Positions 28,543 through 36,804 of a DNA stretch of 64,000 nt are shown piece after piece. The notes beneath the pieces are model-generated. The model saw only the letters and a program-made list of their open reading frames with translations, had not been told where the DNA came from and did not search any database. The stretch is taken from NCBI GenBank assembly GCA_964602415.1, contig CAZRQL010000005.1, positions 62,001 to 126,000 on the forward strand, written 5' to 3'. The stretch's first letter is position 1. The number at the start of each line of letters is the position of its first letter. This DNA comes from CAZRQL01 sp964602415 (GTDB lineage Bacteria > Bacteroidota > Bacteroidia > Cytophagales > Flammeovirgaceae). The translations under genes and the position numbers were made by a program.

Positions 28543-31500
28543 ATGAAAAAACGGAGACCATTTATTGTAGCCTTTATTTGGCTATTTTTCGGTATTGCCT
28601 CATCAAAAGCCCAAGACTGGGAACAGATTATTAAGGTCTTGGCTGACGAATCCTCCCGTTCGGGGGTTTCGTCTTCGGCGCGCGCAGAACGTACCAAAGC
28701 AGGGGAGTCAGTCGCTATATCAGGCAATTACGCCGTGGTGGGGCTTCCGAGCGAGTCCCGCGATTTTGCGGGTATATCCATCAGCAATGCAGGAGCGGCG
28801 TTGGTTTTCAAATTGGAGTCAGGCACATGGAGGCCAATAAAAAAGCTCACCGCCTCCGGCACCAACGCACGCCGCTCAGATGATGCTTTTGGCACTTCGG
28901 TTGCCATATCGGGAGACTACATTGCTGTAGGTGCTCCTAACAACAGTTTTGACAGCCGTGGCGAAGCAGAGGTATTTCAGGCAGGTGCTGTTTTCGTGTT
29001 CAAAAAAGACCAAGGCGGCTCAGACAACTGGGGGCAATTGGCTCGACTCACCCCATCAGGACTCAACAACCGCAACACCAGCGACGGTTTTGGCTCTTCG
29101 GTGGCTTTGTCAGGTGATTATCTGATAGTGGGTTCACCCAACAACGCCTACGATGCGACAGGAGGAGGCTTTTCCAGTAGAGCCGGTGCCGCTTTTGTAT
29201 TTAAAAAAGACCAAGGGGGCACTGACTCATGGGGACAACTCAAAAAAATAGTGGCCTCTGACCGCCAGTCCAATGACCGATTTGGGGTGTCGGTAGCCGT
29301 CTCAGGACAGATTGCCATAGTGGGCGCACCCGGGCATAGCTTGGATGAAAATGGAGAAAACTCACTGACAGGGGCAGGGGCTGTTTACCTGTTCAGTCAA
29401 AACAGAGGCGGTACAGACGCTTGGGGACAATTAGCAAAAACGGTCGCAACCGGTAGGGCAGCTTCCAATGCCTTTGGCAGCAGCGTGGCCATTGACGGCA
29501 ACTACGCAGCAGTCGGCTCTCCCTTCCAAAAAACTGATGCCACCGGCGGCAACTCTCTCAATGATGCAGGAGCAGCTTATGTGCTCTTCAAAGACCAAGG
29601 CGGCACAAACCTGTGGGGAGTGCAGGCAATGTTGATTCCCTCGGATCCCAATGCAAGGAATGAAAATGACGAATTTGGCAATTCGGTAGCCATTTCGGGC
29701 AATTTCGCTTTTGTAGGCTCTGCCAAAAATGATTTCAACAGTACAGGTGCTTCCAGTTTGAGCAATTCGGGCATTGCTTTTGTCTATAAAAAAGACCAAG
29801 GCGGCACCAACAACTGGGGACAACTGCGCCGAATAGGAACAACCCAAACCCGCAGCGCAAGCGATTTGTATGGCAGAGCAATAGCCGCTTCGGGCAACAA
29901 CCTGTTGGTCGGTATGCCCGGATTCAAGTTCAACGCGCAAAATGCCTTATCTTTAGACCAAGCCGGGGCTGTTTGTTTGCACACCGTCAACCAAGGCGGT
30001 GCAGAAAACTGGGGACAAGCACAACTTCTTTTGCCCGGTAGCTTGGCCACGCAAGACAATTTTGGTTTTTCCGTATCTGTATCAGGCAACTATGCAGTGG
30101 TAGGTGCACCCAACGAAGACGAAGATGCTGCCGGTTCGACCGTTGAAAACTCAGGTGCAGCCTACATTTTCAAACGCAGCGGATCGCAATGGAGTTTTCT
30201 TAAAAAAATCACCCCTTCTTTACGCGGTATCAATGACGCATTTGGCTCGGCTGTGGCTTTGTCTGGCGAATGGCTGGCGGTAGGTGCACCCAAGAGAAGC
30301 CCCAATACAAACCTAAACCAAGCAGGAACAGTATTTTTATTTAGAGTTTCTCAGGGCGGCGCAGACAACTGGGGACAAGTAAAAGTCATCACTCCCACAG
30401 GCACAAATGCCCATCAGGCAGGAGATGAGTTTGGTAGTAGCGTGGCACTCTCGGGCGACTTGATGATAGTCGGTGCTCCCAAACACGACTTTGATGCCAA
30501 CGGTGCCAATGCGGTCAATGACTTTGGCGCGGCTTACATCTTTGAAAAAAACCAAGGAGGAGACAATAATTGGGGACAAGTAAAAAAACTCATACCTTCA
30601 GCAGGCGGTTCACGGGCAGCGCAAGATAATTTTGGGACTTCGGTGCATATTGGAGGGCAGTACGCCATAGTAGGTGCGCCCAATGTAGCCTCCAACGCCA
30701 CAGGCGGCCAACCCGTAATCGGTGCAGGGGCAGCCTTTATATTCAAAAAAGACATAGGCGGACTGAACAACTGGGGACAAGTTCGCAAAATTGTAGCTTT
30801 TGGAACGGAAAACGCAAGAAACTCAGGCGATAAGTTTGGCTCCAGCGTGGCCATAGAGGGCAGTTACGCTTTGGTAGGCGCGCCTTTTCACGGCTTTGAT
30901 GCTTCAGGCGAAAACCAACTCGAAGAAAGCGGAGCGGCCTATGTCTTCAAAGCCTCAACCGGAGGCAACGATGCTTGGGGCGGGCTGGTCAAATTGCTGC
31001 CTACCGGCAACAATGCAAGAACCCAAGGCGATAAGTTTGGCAGTGCAGTCGCACTGTCAGGGGGATACGCGCTGGTAGGCTCACCCGAACACAACTTCGA
31101 TGCCTCAGGTGCAAATACCCTTAACGATGCTGGCGCGGCCTTCGTGTTTGGTGCTTCGCAAGGCGGCAACGACAACTGGGGATTGGTTAGGAAAATATCC
31201 GTTTCCGGAACAGGCAACCGCGAAGCAAATGATAAATTTGGATACAGCGTAGCACTGAGCAGCGGTACGGCTTGGATTGGCGCGCCTTTCCATGCAGGTA
31301 GCCCCAAAGTGTCAGGTGCAGGAGCGGCTATCGTGTTTCAAGGCCCCGTTGTTTCGATTTGGACAGGTGGCCAGTGGGTCAATGGTGCTCCTACCTCCAC
31401 GCGCGATGCCATAATCGAAGCCGACTACAACACCCAAACCAACGGTAATATTTCTTGCAGAAACCTAACCATCAATAGCGGCGTTACCTTGGACATACAC

Positions 31501-32208
31501 ACCCAAGGCTCGGTCATAGTAGCTGCCATCGCCTCAAACCAAGGCCGAATCCTCAATTGTCTGGGCGGCAACTTCAGTGCCCAATCTGTATCCGGCAATC
31601 CGGTAGGCACTCCCGCCGCTCGCCCCACTGCCCCCGCCAGCAACCTTGTGCTCACTTACCTGGGCAACAAACGCCTCGAAATCAAATGGACAGCAGGCAA
31701 CGGAAGCTCAAGGATGGTCGTACTTAGAGAAGGTACAGCCGTAGGCACCTCTACCGCACAAGACACCAAAGTTTATACCGCAAATGCTGATTTTTTGGGC
31801 AATGGCTCCGAACTGGAGGGCGGCAAAGTGGTTTATGTTGGCAATGGCAACTCCGTAATCGTTACCAATCTGGGGACTGCTACTTATGCTGCCACTGTGT
31901 TTGAGTTCAACCAAAACGCTACCTGTGGCCCCATATACTCTCAGGGAACGGCCTCAAGCCCCGTGCTTGGAATAGAAGAAGACCTGCACAACTTGCATGT
32001 TTACCCCAACCCTACCACCGGAGTCTTATACGTAGAAGTCAGAGAGCCTTCCCAAATCCAAATCTTTAGATTGGACGGGGCACTGTTGCGCTCTTACCAA
32101 GTACAACATACCGCCACACTTGAACTCTCAGACTTGCCAAAAGGGATGTATCTATTATCCAATCAAAGTTTGACTAACAAAACCACTACCAAAATCGCGA
32201 TTGAGTAA
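28543..32208 (+). CDS. Giant FG-GAP-repeat surface protein, T9SS type A cargo
   Basis: 1221 aa. Signal peptide at residues 1-24 (ends SKA). Residues about 45-925 are 14 tandem units of about 65 residues, each starting FGxSVAxSGxYAxVG and ending GAAYVFKKDQGGxDNWGQxxK: FG-GAP/integrin-alpha-like beta-propeller blades. A linker with a G8-like stretch (ISCRNLTINSGVTLDI) follows, and residues about 1150-1221 are a type A T9SS sorting domain (VYPNPTTGVLYVEV ... LPKGMYLL). Fourteen blades would suit two seven-bladed propellers. Likely surface-attached adhesin or binding protein; no enzyme motif. Confidence 0.9.
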   Translation: MKKRRPFIVAFIWLFFGIASSKAQDWEQIIKVLADESSRSGVSSSARAERTKAGESVAISGNYAVVGLPSESRDFAGISISNAGAALVFKLESGTWRPIKKLTASGTNARRSDDAFGTSVAISGDYIAVGAPNNSFDSRGEAEVFQAGAVFVFKKDQGGSDNWGQLARLTPSGLNNRNTSDGFGSSVALSGDYLIVGSPNNAYDATGGGFSSRAGAAFVFKKDQGGTDSWGQLKKIVASDRQSNDRFGVSVAVSGQIAIVGAPGHSLDENGENSLTGAGAVYLFSQNRGGTDAWGQLAKTVATGRAASNAFGSSVAIDGNYAAVGSPFQKTDATGGNSLNDAGAAYVLFKDQGGTNLWGVQAMLIPSDPNARNENDEFGNSVAISGNFAFVGSAKNDFNSTGASSLSNSGIAFVYKKDQGGTNNWGQLRRIGTTQTRSASDLYGRAIAASGNNLLVGMPGFKFNAQNALSLDQAGAVCLHTVNQGGAENWGQAQLLLPGSLATQDNFGFSVSVSGNYAVVGAPNEDEDAAGSTVENSGAAYIFKRSGSQWSFLKKITPSLRGINDAFGSAVALSGEWLAVGAPKRSPNTNLNQAGTVFLFRVSQGGADNWGQVKVITPTGTNAHQAGDEFGSSVALSGDLMIVGAPKHDFDANGANAVNDFGAAYIFEKNQGGDNNWGQVKKLIPSAGGSRAAQDNFGTSVHIGGQYAIVGAPNVASNATGGQPVIGAGAAFIFKKDIGGLNNWGQVRKIVAFGTENARNSGDKFGSSVAIEGSYALVGAPFHGFDASGENQLEESGAAYVFKASTGGNDAWGGLVKLLPTGNNARTQGDKFGSAVALSGGYALVGSPEHNFDASGANTLNDAGAAFVFGASQGGNDNWGLVRKISVSGTGNREANDKFGYSVALSSGTAWIGAPFHAGSPKVSGAGAAIVFQGPVVSIWTGGQWVNGAPTSTRDAIIEADYNTQTNGNISCRNLTINSGVTLDIHTQGSVIVAAIASNQGRILNCLGGNFSAQSVSGNPVGTPAARPTAPASNLVLTYLGNKRLEIKWTAGNGSSRMVVLREGTAVGTSTAQDTKVYTANADFLGNGSELEGGKVVYVGNGNSVIVTNLGTATYAATVFEFNQNATCGPIYSQGTASSPVLGIEEDLHNLHVYPNPTTGVLYVEVREPSQIQIFRLDGALLRSYQVQHTATLELSDLPKGMYLLSNQSLTNKTTTKIAIE

Positions 32209-32233
32209 ATCTCACTTGGCTAACCAACAAAAG

Positions 32234-32263
32234 CCCTCTTGCTTTCCGGCAAGGGGGTTTTTT
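32234..32263 (+). terminator. Terminator after FG-GAP gene
   Basis: CCCTCTTGC (32234-32242) pairs with GCAAGGGGG (32249-32257) with one U-G, then TTTTTT. Confidence 0.88.
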
Positions 32264-32276
32264 ATTTAAAAAACAT

Positions 32277-32576
32277 GGGTATTTAGAATTCTCAAGCTAT
32301 ATTTACAGCATGAATTTGAGGTTGTTCCAAAAGTTCGCTGAAGACTCTTTTTGTCAAAGTATTCAAATGGTATTCTACAGAAAACCATAGATTTACCGCA
32401 AAAAGGTAGGCACTAAAGAAATTCAAGAGTATTTGAATGAGTTTAGTTTTAGATTAAATCACAGGACAGCCAATTATGTGGGCAAGCTATTCGAGAGGGC
32501 TGTGGAGTTTGCTATTCTAACCCAAACTACATTTGCAGAATTAACCGAAAAATTCGCTTGATTATTCTAAATATCC
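32277..32576 (+). mobile_element. 300-bp IS1595-like internally deleted element (MITE-like)
   Basis: Terminal inverted repeats GGGTATTTAGAATTCTCAAGC (32277-32297) and the complement of 32556-32576 match at 18 of 21 positions. Inside, one frame from ATG 32310 encodes 26 residues (MNLRLFQKFAEDSF...), a TAG at 32388-32390, then IYRKKVGTKEIQEYLNEFSF to the TGA at 32559-32561. These are the N- and C-terminal ends of an IS1595/IS1016-type transposase; the catalytic middle is deleted. No clear target duplication was seen. Confidence 0.75.
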
Positions 32577-32848
32577 ATAAAAGCCGATTTTTTGTACCAA
32601 GCCCTAAGAAACGAACACAGCCTCAAGCTCCTAAATGCGGCAAGCGTAGCTTTTGGCAGTGGCATAGTTATCACAACAGCGCATTTGGCCAAAGGATTAG
32701 AATTTGACTGCGTCATAGTACCTTTTTGCACAGAAAAAAATTACCAAACCGAACCCGATAAACAAATGCTTTATGTGGCTTGACCATAGCCATGCACGAA
32801 CTGTTTATTACTTACACAGGTACAATAAGTCCTTTAATACCCTCTTAA
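32577..32848 (+). pseudogene. Truncated HelD/UvrD-like helicase C-terminus
   Basis: Frame from about 32580 encodes the end of a superfamily 1 helicase: GIVITTAHLAKGLEFDCVIV (motif V region) and DKQMLYVA. One base is missing at about 32781: GTGGCTTGACC, where VACTR would need TGTACC. The +1 frame continues AMHELFITYTG (motif VI side) to the TAA at about 32847. The 5' end is gone exactly at the insertion element's right end. Pattern resembles HelD-type helicases. Confidence 0.75.
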
Positions 32849-33484
32849 ATGAATTGCCCACTTTGTGATACAGAATTAGATAAAATGGCTGATGAATATT
32901 ATTTCATTTGCCAAAATTGTAACGCTTATGTAAAAGATAAAAAGTTTTATTTATCCCATCAAGAAGAAAAAAAAGTGTACCAATACCACAACAATGATGT
33001 AGAAGACCTTCGCTATCAAAAATTTACTTCTCCGATAACAAACGAAATTTTAAGCAATCATCAAAAAGAACAGCTCGGTTTGGACTACGGATGCGGCACA
33101 GGGCCTGTTATCTCAAAACAGTTAATGGAAAAAAATTATCAATTAAAACTGTTTGACCCCTATTTTTTTCCTGACCAAGACTATCTCAATCATCAATATG
33201 ATTATATTTTTAGTTGCGAGGTTTTTGAACATTTTTATCACCCGAAGCAAGAAATAGAGAAGTTATGGCGGCTTTTAAAGCCAAACGGGAAACTTTATAT
33301 TATGACACAATTGTTCGACCCCTCAATTGATTTTAAAAATTGGCATTATAGAAAAGACCCTACCCACGTATTTATCTACACCCAAAAAACGATTGACTTT
33401 ATAGCCAAACAGCATCTTTTTGGAATAGAAAAGCTATCAAATAGATTGACGGTAGTAAAGAAACTGCTCATTCAAAAGTCATGA
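32849..33484 (+). CDS. Class I SAM-dependent methyltransferase with N-terminal zinc ribbon
   Basis: 211 aa. Two CxxC pairs (CPLC at residues 3-6, CQNC at about 21-24) form a probable zinc ribbon. The methyltransferase core has motif I GLDYGCGTGPV near 77, FSCEVFEHFYHP (the usual EVxEH) near 121, and LLKPNGKLYIMT. The coding region is clearly more AT-rich than its neighbours and lies in the accessory patch with the IS derivative and helicase pseudogene, so acquisition is possible. Substrate unknown. Confidence 0.82.
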   Translation: MNCPLCDTELDKMADEYYFICQNCNAYVKDKKFYLSHQEEKKVYQYHNNDVEDLRYQKFTSPITNEILSNHQKEQLGLDYGCGTGPVISKQLMEKNYQLKLFDPYFFPDQDYLNHQYDYIFSCEVFEHFYHPKQEIEKLWRLLKPNGKLYIMTQLFDPSIDFKNWHYRKDPTHVFIYTQKTIDFIAKQHLFGIEKLSNRLTVVKKLLIQKS

Positions 33485-33591
33485 TAGAGCCTGAGTGGCT
33501 ACCAAATTGCCATGCCCCCCACCCTGCGAGATTATAAAACTTGGCTGTAGGCTAAGAGCGATAACTTTTTCCCAAGATAACTGATATTTTA

Positions 33592-33621
33592 GGATTGGAA
33601 TAAGATTTTCAATCCCTTTTT
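33592..33621 (+). terminator. Possible terminator after methyltransferase
   Basis: GGATTG (33592-33597) pairs with CAATCC (33610-33615), followed by CTTTTT. Short stem, long loop. Confidence 0.4.
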
Positions 33622-33628
33622 GCGAAGT

Positions 33629-35203
33629 TCAAGTCGTAAATTCTATAATATCCCCTGCTCTATTCAATATATTGAATTGATTGATTTTTAAATTTTTGTC
33701 TTCTTGTATTTGGATTTTGTGCCAAAACTTGAACTGCCACCTCCACTGGTAAGACCACAGCCATCCTCTTTGGAGATAGGCACGCAGGTACGGATGTACG
33801 ACCAACCGGATAGAAGTTTCGTTTTGAAATTTATAGAGATGCCGAAGTGATTTTTGAATCTCTTCCACTACATCATCTGCTGACATTTGTTTGCTGACAT
33901 TTGTTTTGGCGGCAGCCGGGGGCGTGGATTTTTCGGTTTTGGTTTCGATGGTGAGTTCGGGGCGGACACGCTGGCGGGTGATTTGCATAAGTCCAAATTT
34001 TGAAAGGGGCAGTATGGTATGGCGTGAGCGGTCTGGTTTCATGGCCTCTTTCATTTTATCATAAATGATTTTTTTGTGCTCAGCGGATTTCATGTCAATA
34101 AAATCTACGACTATGATTCCGCCTATATCTCTGAGTCTGAGCTGTCTGGCTATCTCTTCGGTGGCCTCAAGATTGACGTGGAAAGCTGTATTTTCTTGGT
34201 TTTCTTCGCTGTTGGATTTGTTGCCGCTGTTTACATCAATGACATGAAGGGCTTCGGTGTGCTCAATGATTAAGTAGCCTCCGCTTGAGAGGTTGACGGT
34301 TCTGCCAAATAAATTATTAAGTTGCTTTTCAATGCCAAATGCCTCAAAAATTTTGCTCTTCCCACCATACGGTTTAACAATTTGTTCTTTTTCGGGAGCA
34401 ATAATTTTGACGTATTCTTTGATTTGGGCAAATGTCGCAGGGTCGTCTATGACTATGGTATCAAAACTCTCGTTGAGCAGGTCTCTCAGTAGTGAAGTGG
34501 TTTTGCTTATCTCACCGATTATTTTCTGTTTGGGGCGACTTTTTTGCAGCAGTTTAACTCCTTGAGTCCACCTTTCCATCAGTTCGAGCAGGTCGCTGTG
34601 GAGTTCTTCGACGTTCTGTCCTTCTGCTACGGTTCTCACGATGATACCAAAATTCTTTGGCTTTATGGAGGTGACTATTTTGAGCAGGCGGTTTCTCTCC
34701 GTTTGAGAGGTAATTTTTTTGGATACATTGATCTGATTCGAGAAAGGCATCAAAACAATGTAACGCCCAGCCAAGGAAAGCTCGCAAGTAAGCCTGTGTC
34801 CTTTGCTGGAAATGGGCTCTTTGGCTATTTGAGCCAAAATCAATTGATTGGATTTGAGAACGTCCGCTATCTTGCCTGTCTTAACCGCCGGGGTGTCAAG
34901 AGAAACGCTTTCCAAATTGGGGTCGAATTGACCTTTGGATACTGCGCCCTTTATGAACTCATTTATGGGCAAATAACTGTCTCCCAAGTCTGAGTAGTGC
35001 AAAAACGCATCTTTTTCAAAACCGATATCTACAAATGCAGCATTGGAGCCGGGCACGACTTTTTTGATGACTCCCAAAAAAATATCACCCACTGAATAGC
35101 CATTATCAGGGCTTTCAATATGAAATTCTACAAGTTCTTTGTCTTTCAATATGGCAATGCGACCCTGTGTAGGCGTTGCATTGATGATTACTTCGTTGCT
35201 CAA
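33629..35203 (-). CDS. rng: Ribonuclease E/G family endoribonuclease
   Basis: 524 aa. S1 domain at about residues 36-130 (GDIFLGVIKKVVPGSNAAFVD), then the RNase H-like/DNase I-like catalytic region with Mg2+ ligands D323 (HVIDVNSG) and D367 (IVVDFID). Cleaves single-stranded AU-rich RNA in mRNA decay and rRNA processing. After RQRVRPE the zinc-link CPxC cysteines expected in the family are missing; the stretch reads KSTPPAAAKTN. The 5' leader carries a perfect 10-bp hairpin (35286-35320). Confidence 0.93.
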   Translation of the reverse strand: MSNEVIINATPTQGRIAILKDKELVEFHIESPDNGYSVGDIFLGVIKKVVPGSNAAFVDIGFEKDAFLHYSDLGDSYLPINEFIKGAVSKGQFDPNLESVSLDTPAVKTGKIADVLKSNQLILAQIAKEPISSKGHRLTCELSLAGRYIVLMPFSNQINVSKKITSQTERNRLLKIVTSIKPKNFGIIVRTVAEGQNVEELHSDLLELMERWTQGVKLLQKSRPKQKIIGEISKTTSLLRDLLNESFDTIVIDDPATFAQIKEYVKIIAPEKEQIVKPYGGKSKIFEAFGIEKQLNNLFGRTVNLSSGGYLIIEHTEALHVIDVNSGNKSNSEENQENTAFHVNLEATEEIARQLRLRDIGGIIVVDFIDMKSAEHKKIIYDKMKEAMKPDRSRHTILPLSKFGLMQITRQRVRPELTIETKTEKSTPPAAAKTNVSKQMSADDVVEEIQKSLRHLYKFQNETSIRLVVHPYLRAYLQRGWLWSYQWRWQFKFWHKIQIQEDKNLKINQFNILNRAGDIIEFTT

Positions 35204-35285
35204 TGATATTGGTCAAAATAGATGGAGTTGATACAAAAATACGGTGCGCGCAAACTAAAATAAACCAATTGGGTTCAAATCGAAA

Positions 35286-35320
35286 ATCCCAAACTCAATG
35301 TCCACATATAAGTTTGGGAT
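35286..35320 (-). promoter_or_regulatory. Perfect 10-bp hairpin in the rng leader
   Basis: ATCCCAAACT (35286-35295) and AGTTTGGGAT (35311-35320) are perfect complements around a 15-nt loop, 83 nt upstream of the rng start and 38 nt after the small basic-protein gene. On the minus strand it is followed by TTTTCGATTT, so it may be a weak terminator for the upstream gene or an RNA control element for rng. Confidence 0.5.
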
Positions 35321-35358
35321 ACAAGGTGGATTTAGCCACTCAATCAAGAAAAGACAAA

Positions 35359-35448
35359 TTATTTCTTTTTGTGTCTGTTCTTTCTAAGTCTTTTTTTGCG
35401 TTTGTGGGTGGCCATTTTATGGCGTTTTCTTTTTTTTCCGCAGGGCAT
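35359..35448 (-). CDS. Very small AURKAIP1/COX24-like (mS38/bS22-type) basic protein
   Basis: 29 aa, ATG at 35446-35448 to TAA at 35359-35361. It is almost all Lys/Arg/His: MPCGKKRKRHKMATHKRKKR then LRKNRHKKK. This matches the tiny AURKAIP1/COX24-domain proteins annotated in many Bacteroidota, related to mitochondrial small-subunit protein mS38 and actinobacterial bS22, so a ribosomal role near the decoding site is likely. It lies between a TPR gene and RNase E/G on the same strand. Confidence 0.85.
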   Translation of the reverse strand: MPCGKKRKRHKMATHKRKKRLRKNRHKKK

Positions 35449-35490
35449 GATTTTTTAAATTAAATTTAAAAGGGATGCAAATTTAGAACT

Positions 35491-36303
35491 TTATTTTATT
35501 GTTTCCAAATAATCTTTGGCCACAGTTTCAATTTCTGTTCCTTTACCCAATTGCATGGCTTTTTGCAATTGATTTTTAGCTTCTTGCTGCTGCCCCATTT
35601 GTAACAAAGCCGTACCAAGATACAAATAACCTTGTGGGTTTTTCGGCTCTATATCAATGAGTTGCCTGAATCTTTCTACTGCTTTGTCTATTTGGTTGGA
35701 TTGCATAGAAAAAACTCCTAAGTTTAAAATGGCCAGCGTGTTTTTGGGGTCTTCTTCCAGCACTTTCCTGATCATCTGTATTCCTGCCATTGGCTGCTTT
35801 CCTGAGACATAGCTGATGCCCATTTTTACCCTAGCATCATAATTTTTAGGGTTGGAATCAATGCACTTTTGAAGATAAAAGCGCAACTTTTCGGAAAGAA
35901 AAGCGATGCTCTCCTCTCTGAGAGCCAAACTATATGCCTCAAAATAAGCATCGCCAGCTTGACAAAAAGCCTGAGGGTTTTGTTCTTTTTCAGCGAACAA
36001 AGCGTAATAATGAGCCGCGCTATCAAAAAGAGAGACTTCCCGATATGCTTGGGCAAGAGGCATGAGAGATGGCAAATCCATTTTTTTAAGAAAGCCTGAA
36101 AGCAGGAGGTTGATTTCTGCTCTTTTGGCCGGATTTACTTCGGAAGTGTGATCGGCGGAAGCCGTACTGGGCTGTTTTTCATCGCTTTGTAGGGTTTTGT
36201 CAATCGTCTTTTCAGGATTTTTGACTACGCTACGAGGTAAAAAAAACAACACAAAAACAAGCACAAATCCACCGACCCCCAACAAAAGTTGATAGCGTTG
36301 CAT
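35491..36303 (-). CDS. Membrane-anchored TPR protein
   Basis: 270 aa. One N-terminal membrane helix (about residues 6-23), a low-complexity linker, then at least four TPR units (e.g. KNYDARVKMGISYVSGKQPM, PKNPQGYLYLGTALLQMGQQ). Probably a periplasmic scaffold anchored in the inner membrane. Its ATG overlaps the stop of the HU gene by one base (TAATG), so it is the second gene of that operon. Confidence 0.82.
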   Translation of the reverse strand: MQRYQLLLGVGGFVLVFVLFFLPRSVVKNPEKTIDKTLQSDEKQPSTASADHTSEVNPAKRAEINLLLSGFLKKMDLPSLMPLAQAYREVSLFDSAAHYYALFAEKEQNPQAFCQAGDAYFEAYSLALREESIAFLSEKLRFYLQKCIDSNPKNYDARVKMGISYVSGKQPMAGIQMIRKVLEEDPKNTLAILNLGVFSMQSNQIDKAVERFRQLIDIEPKNPQGYLYLGTALLQMGQQQEAKNQLQKAMQLGKGTEIETVAKDYLETIK

Positions 36304-36608
36304 TAGTTTTGGTTTGCCACGCGCACTTTATCGCTTGATTTGATTTTTTCGACAAAGACCTTAGCGGGTTTGAAGCTGGGAATGTAGTGCTCGTCGATAA
36401 CAACAGACGTATTTTTGGAGATATTACGACCGATTTTGCGGGCACGTTTTTTATTTACAAAACTGCCGAAACCGCGTACGTACACGTTTTCTCCTTCGGA
36501 CATTTTTTCTTTGATGACTTCAAAGAAGCCTTCGATAGTGGCCAATACGTCGCCTTTGTCGATTCCGGTTTTGCTGGCTATCAAAGCCACAACATCTGAT
36601 TTTGTCAC
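36303..36608 (-). CDS. HU/IHF-family DNA-binding protein
   Basis: 101 aa nucleoid protein that binds and bends DNA. Starts MTKSDVVALIASKTGIDKGD; the beta-arm region has RGFGSFVNKKRARKIGRN with the conserved G-FG-F core and arginine tip. The conserved FKPAK near residue 80 is present. First gene of the operon with the TPR protein; the mS38-like and RNase genes follow on the same strand. TAGTTTTG at 36708-36715 (minus) could be its -7 box. Confidence 0.93.
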   Translation of the reverse strand: MTKSDVVALIASKTGIDKGDVLATIEGFFEVIKEKMSEGENVYVRGFGSFVNKKRARKIGRNISKNTSVVIDEHYIPSFKPAKVFVEKIKSSDKVRVANQN

Positions 36609-36791
36609 TGTTTTTAGGGTTTAGTTAAACTTAATACTTCAAGATAGTCTATTTTTTTGTAGAATTGTTCCTACAAGGTTCAATACCAGCGGCAAAGAAA
36701 AGAAACGCAAAACTAAATTCCAAATTTTTTTTAAAATATCGTTCTAATTTTCAATATTTTATCTAAAAATTTTTTTTCAACCCTTAGTCTG

Positions 36792-36799
36792 TAATTTTG
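36792..36799 (+). promoter_or_regulatory. Candidate -7 box directly before queE
   Basis: TAATTTTG ends 5 nt before the queE ATG, so the transcript would start at or next to the start codon (leaderless or near-leaderless). Confidence 0.5.
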
Positions 36800-36804
36800 A
36801 AGCA

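Noticed and set aside
28670..31320. Tandem periodicity of about 200 bp as a possible CRISPR or satellite array
   Set aside because: The period is that of protein beta-propeller units in one open frame; no conserved direct repeats with unique spacers.
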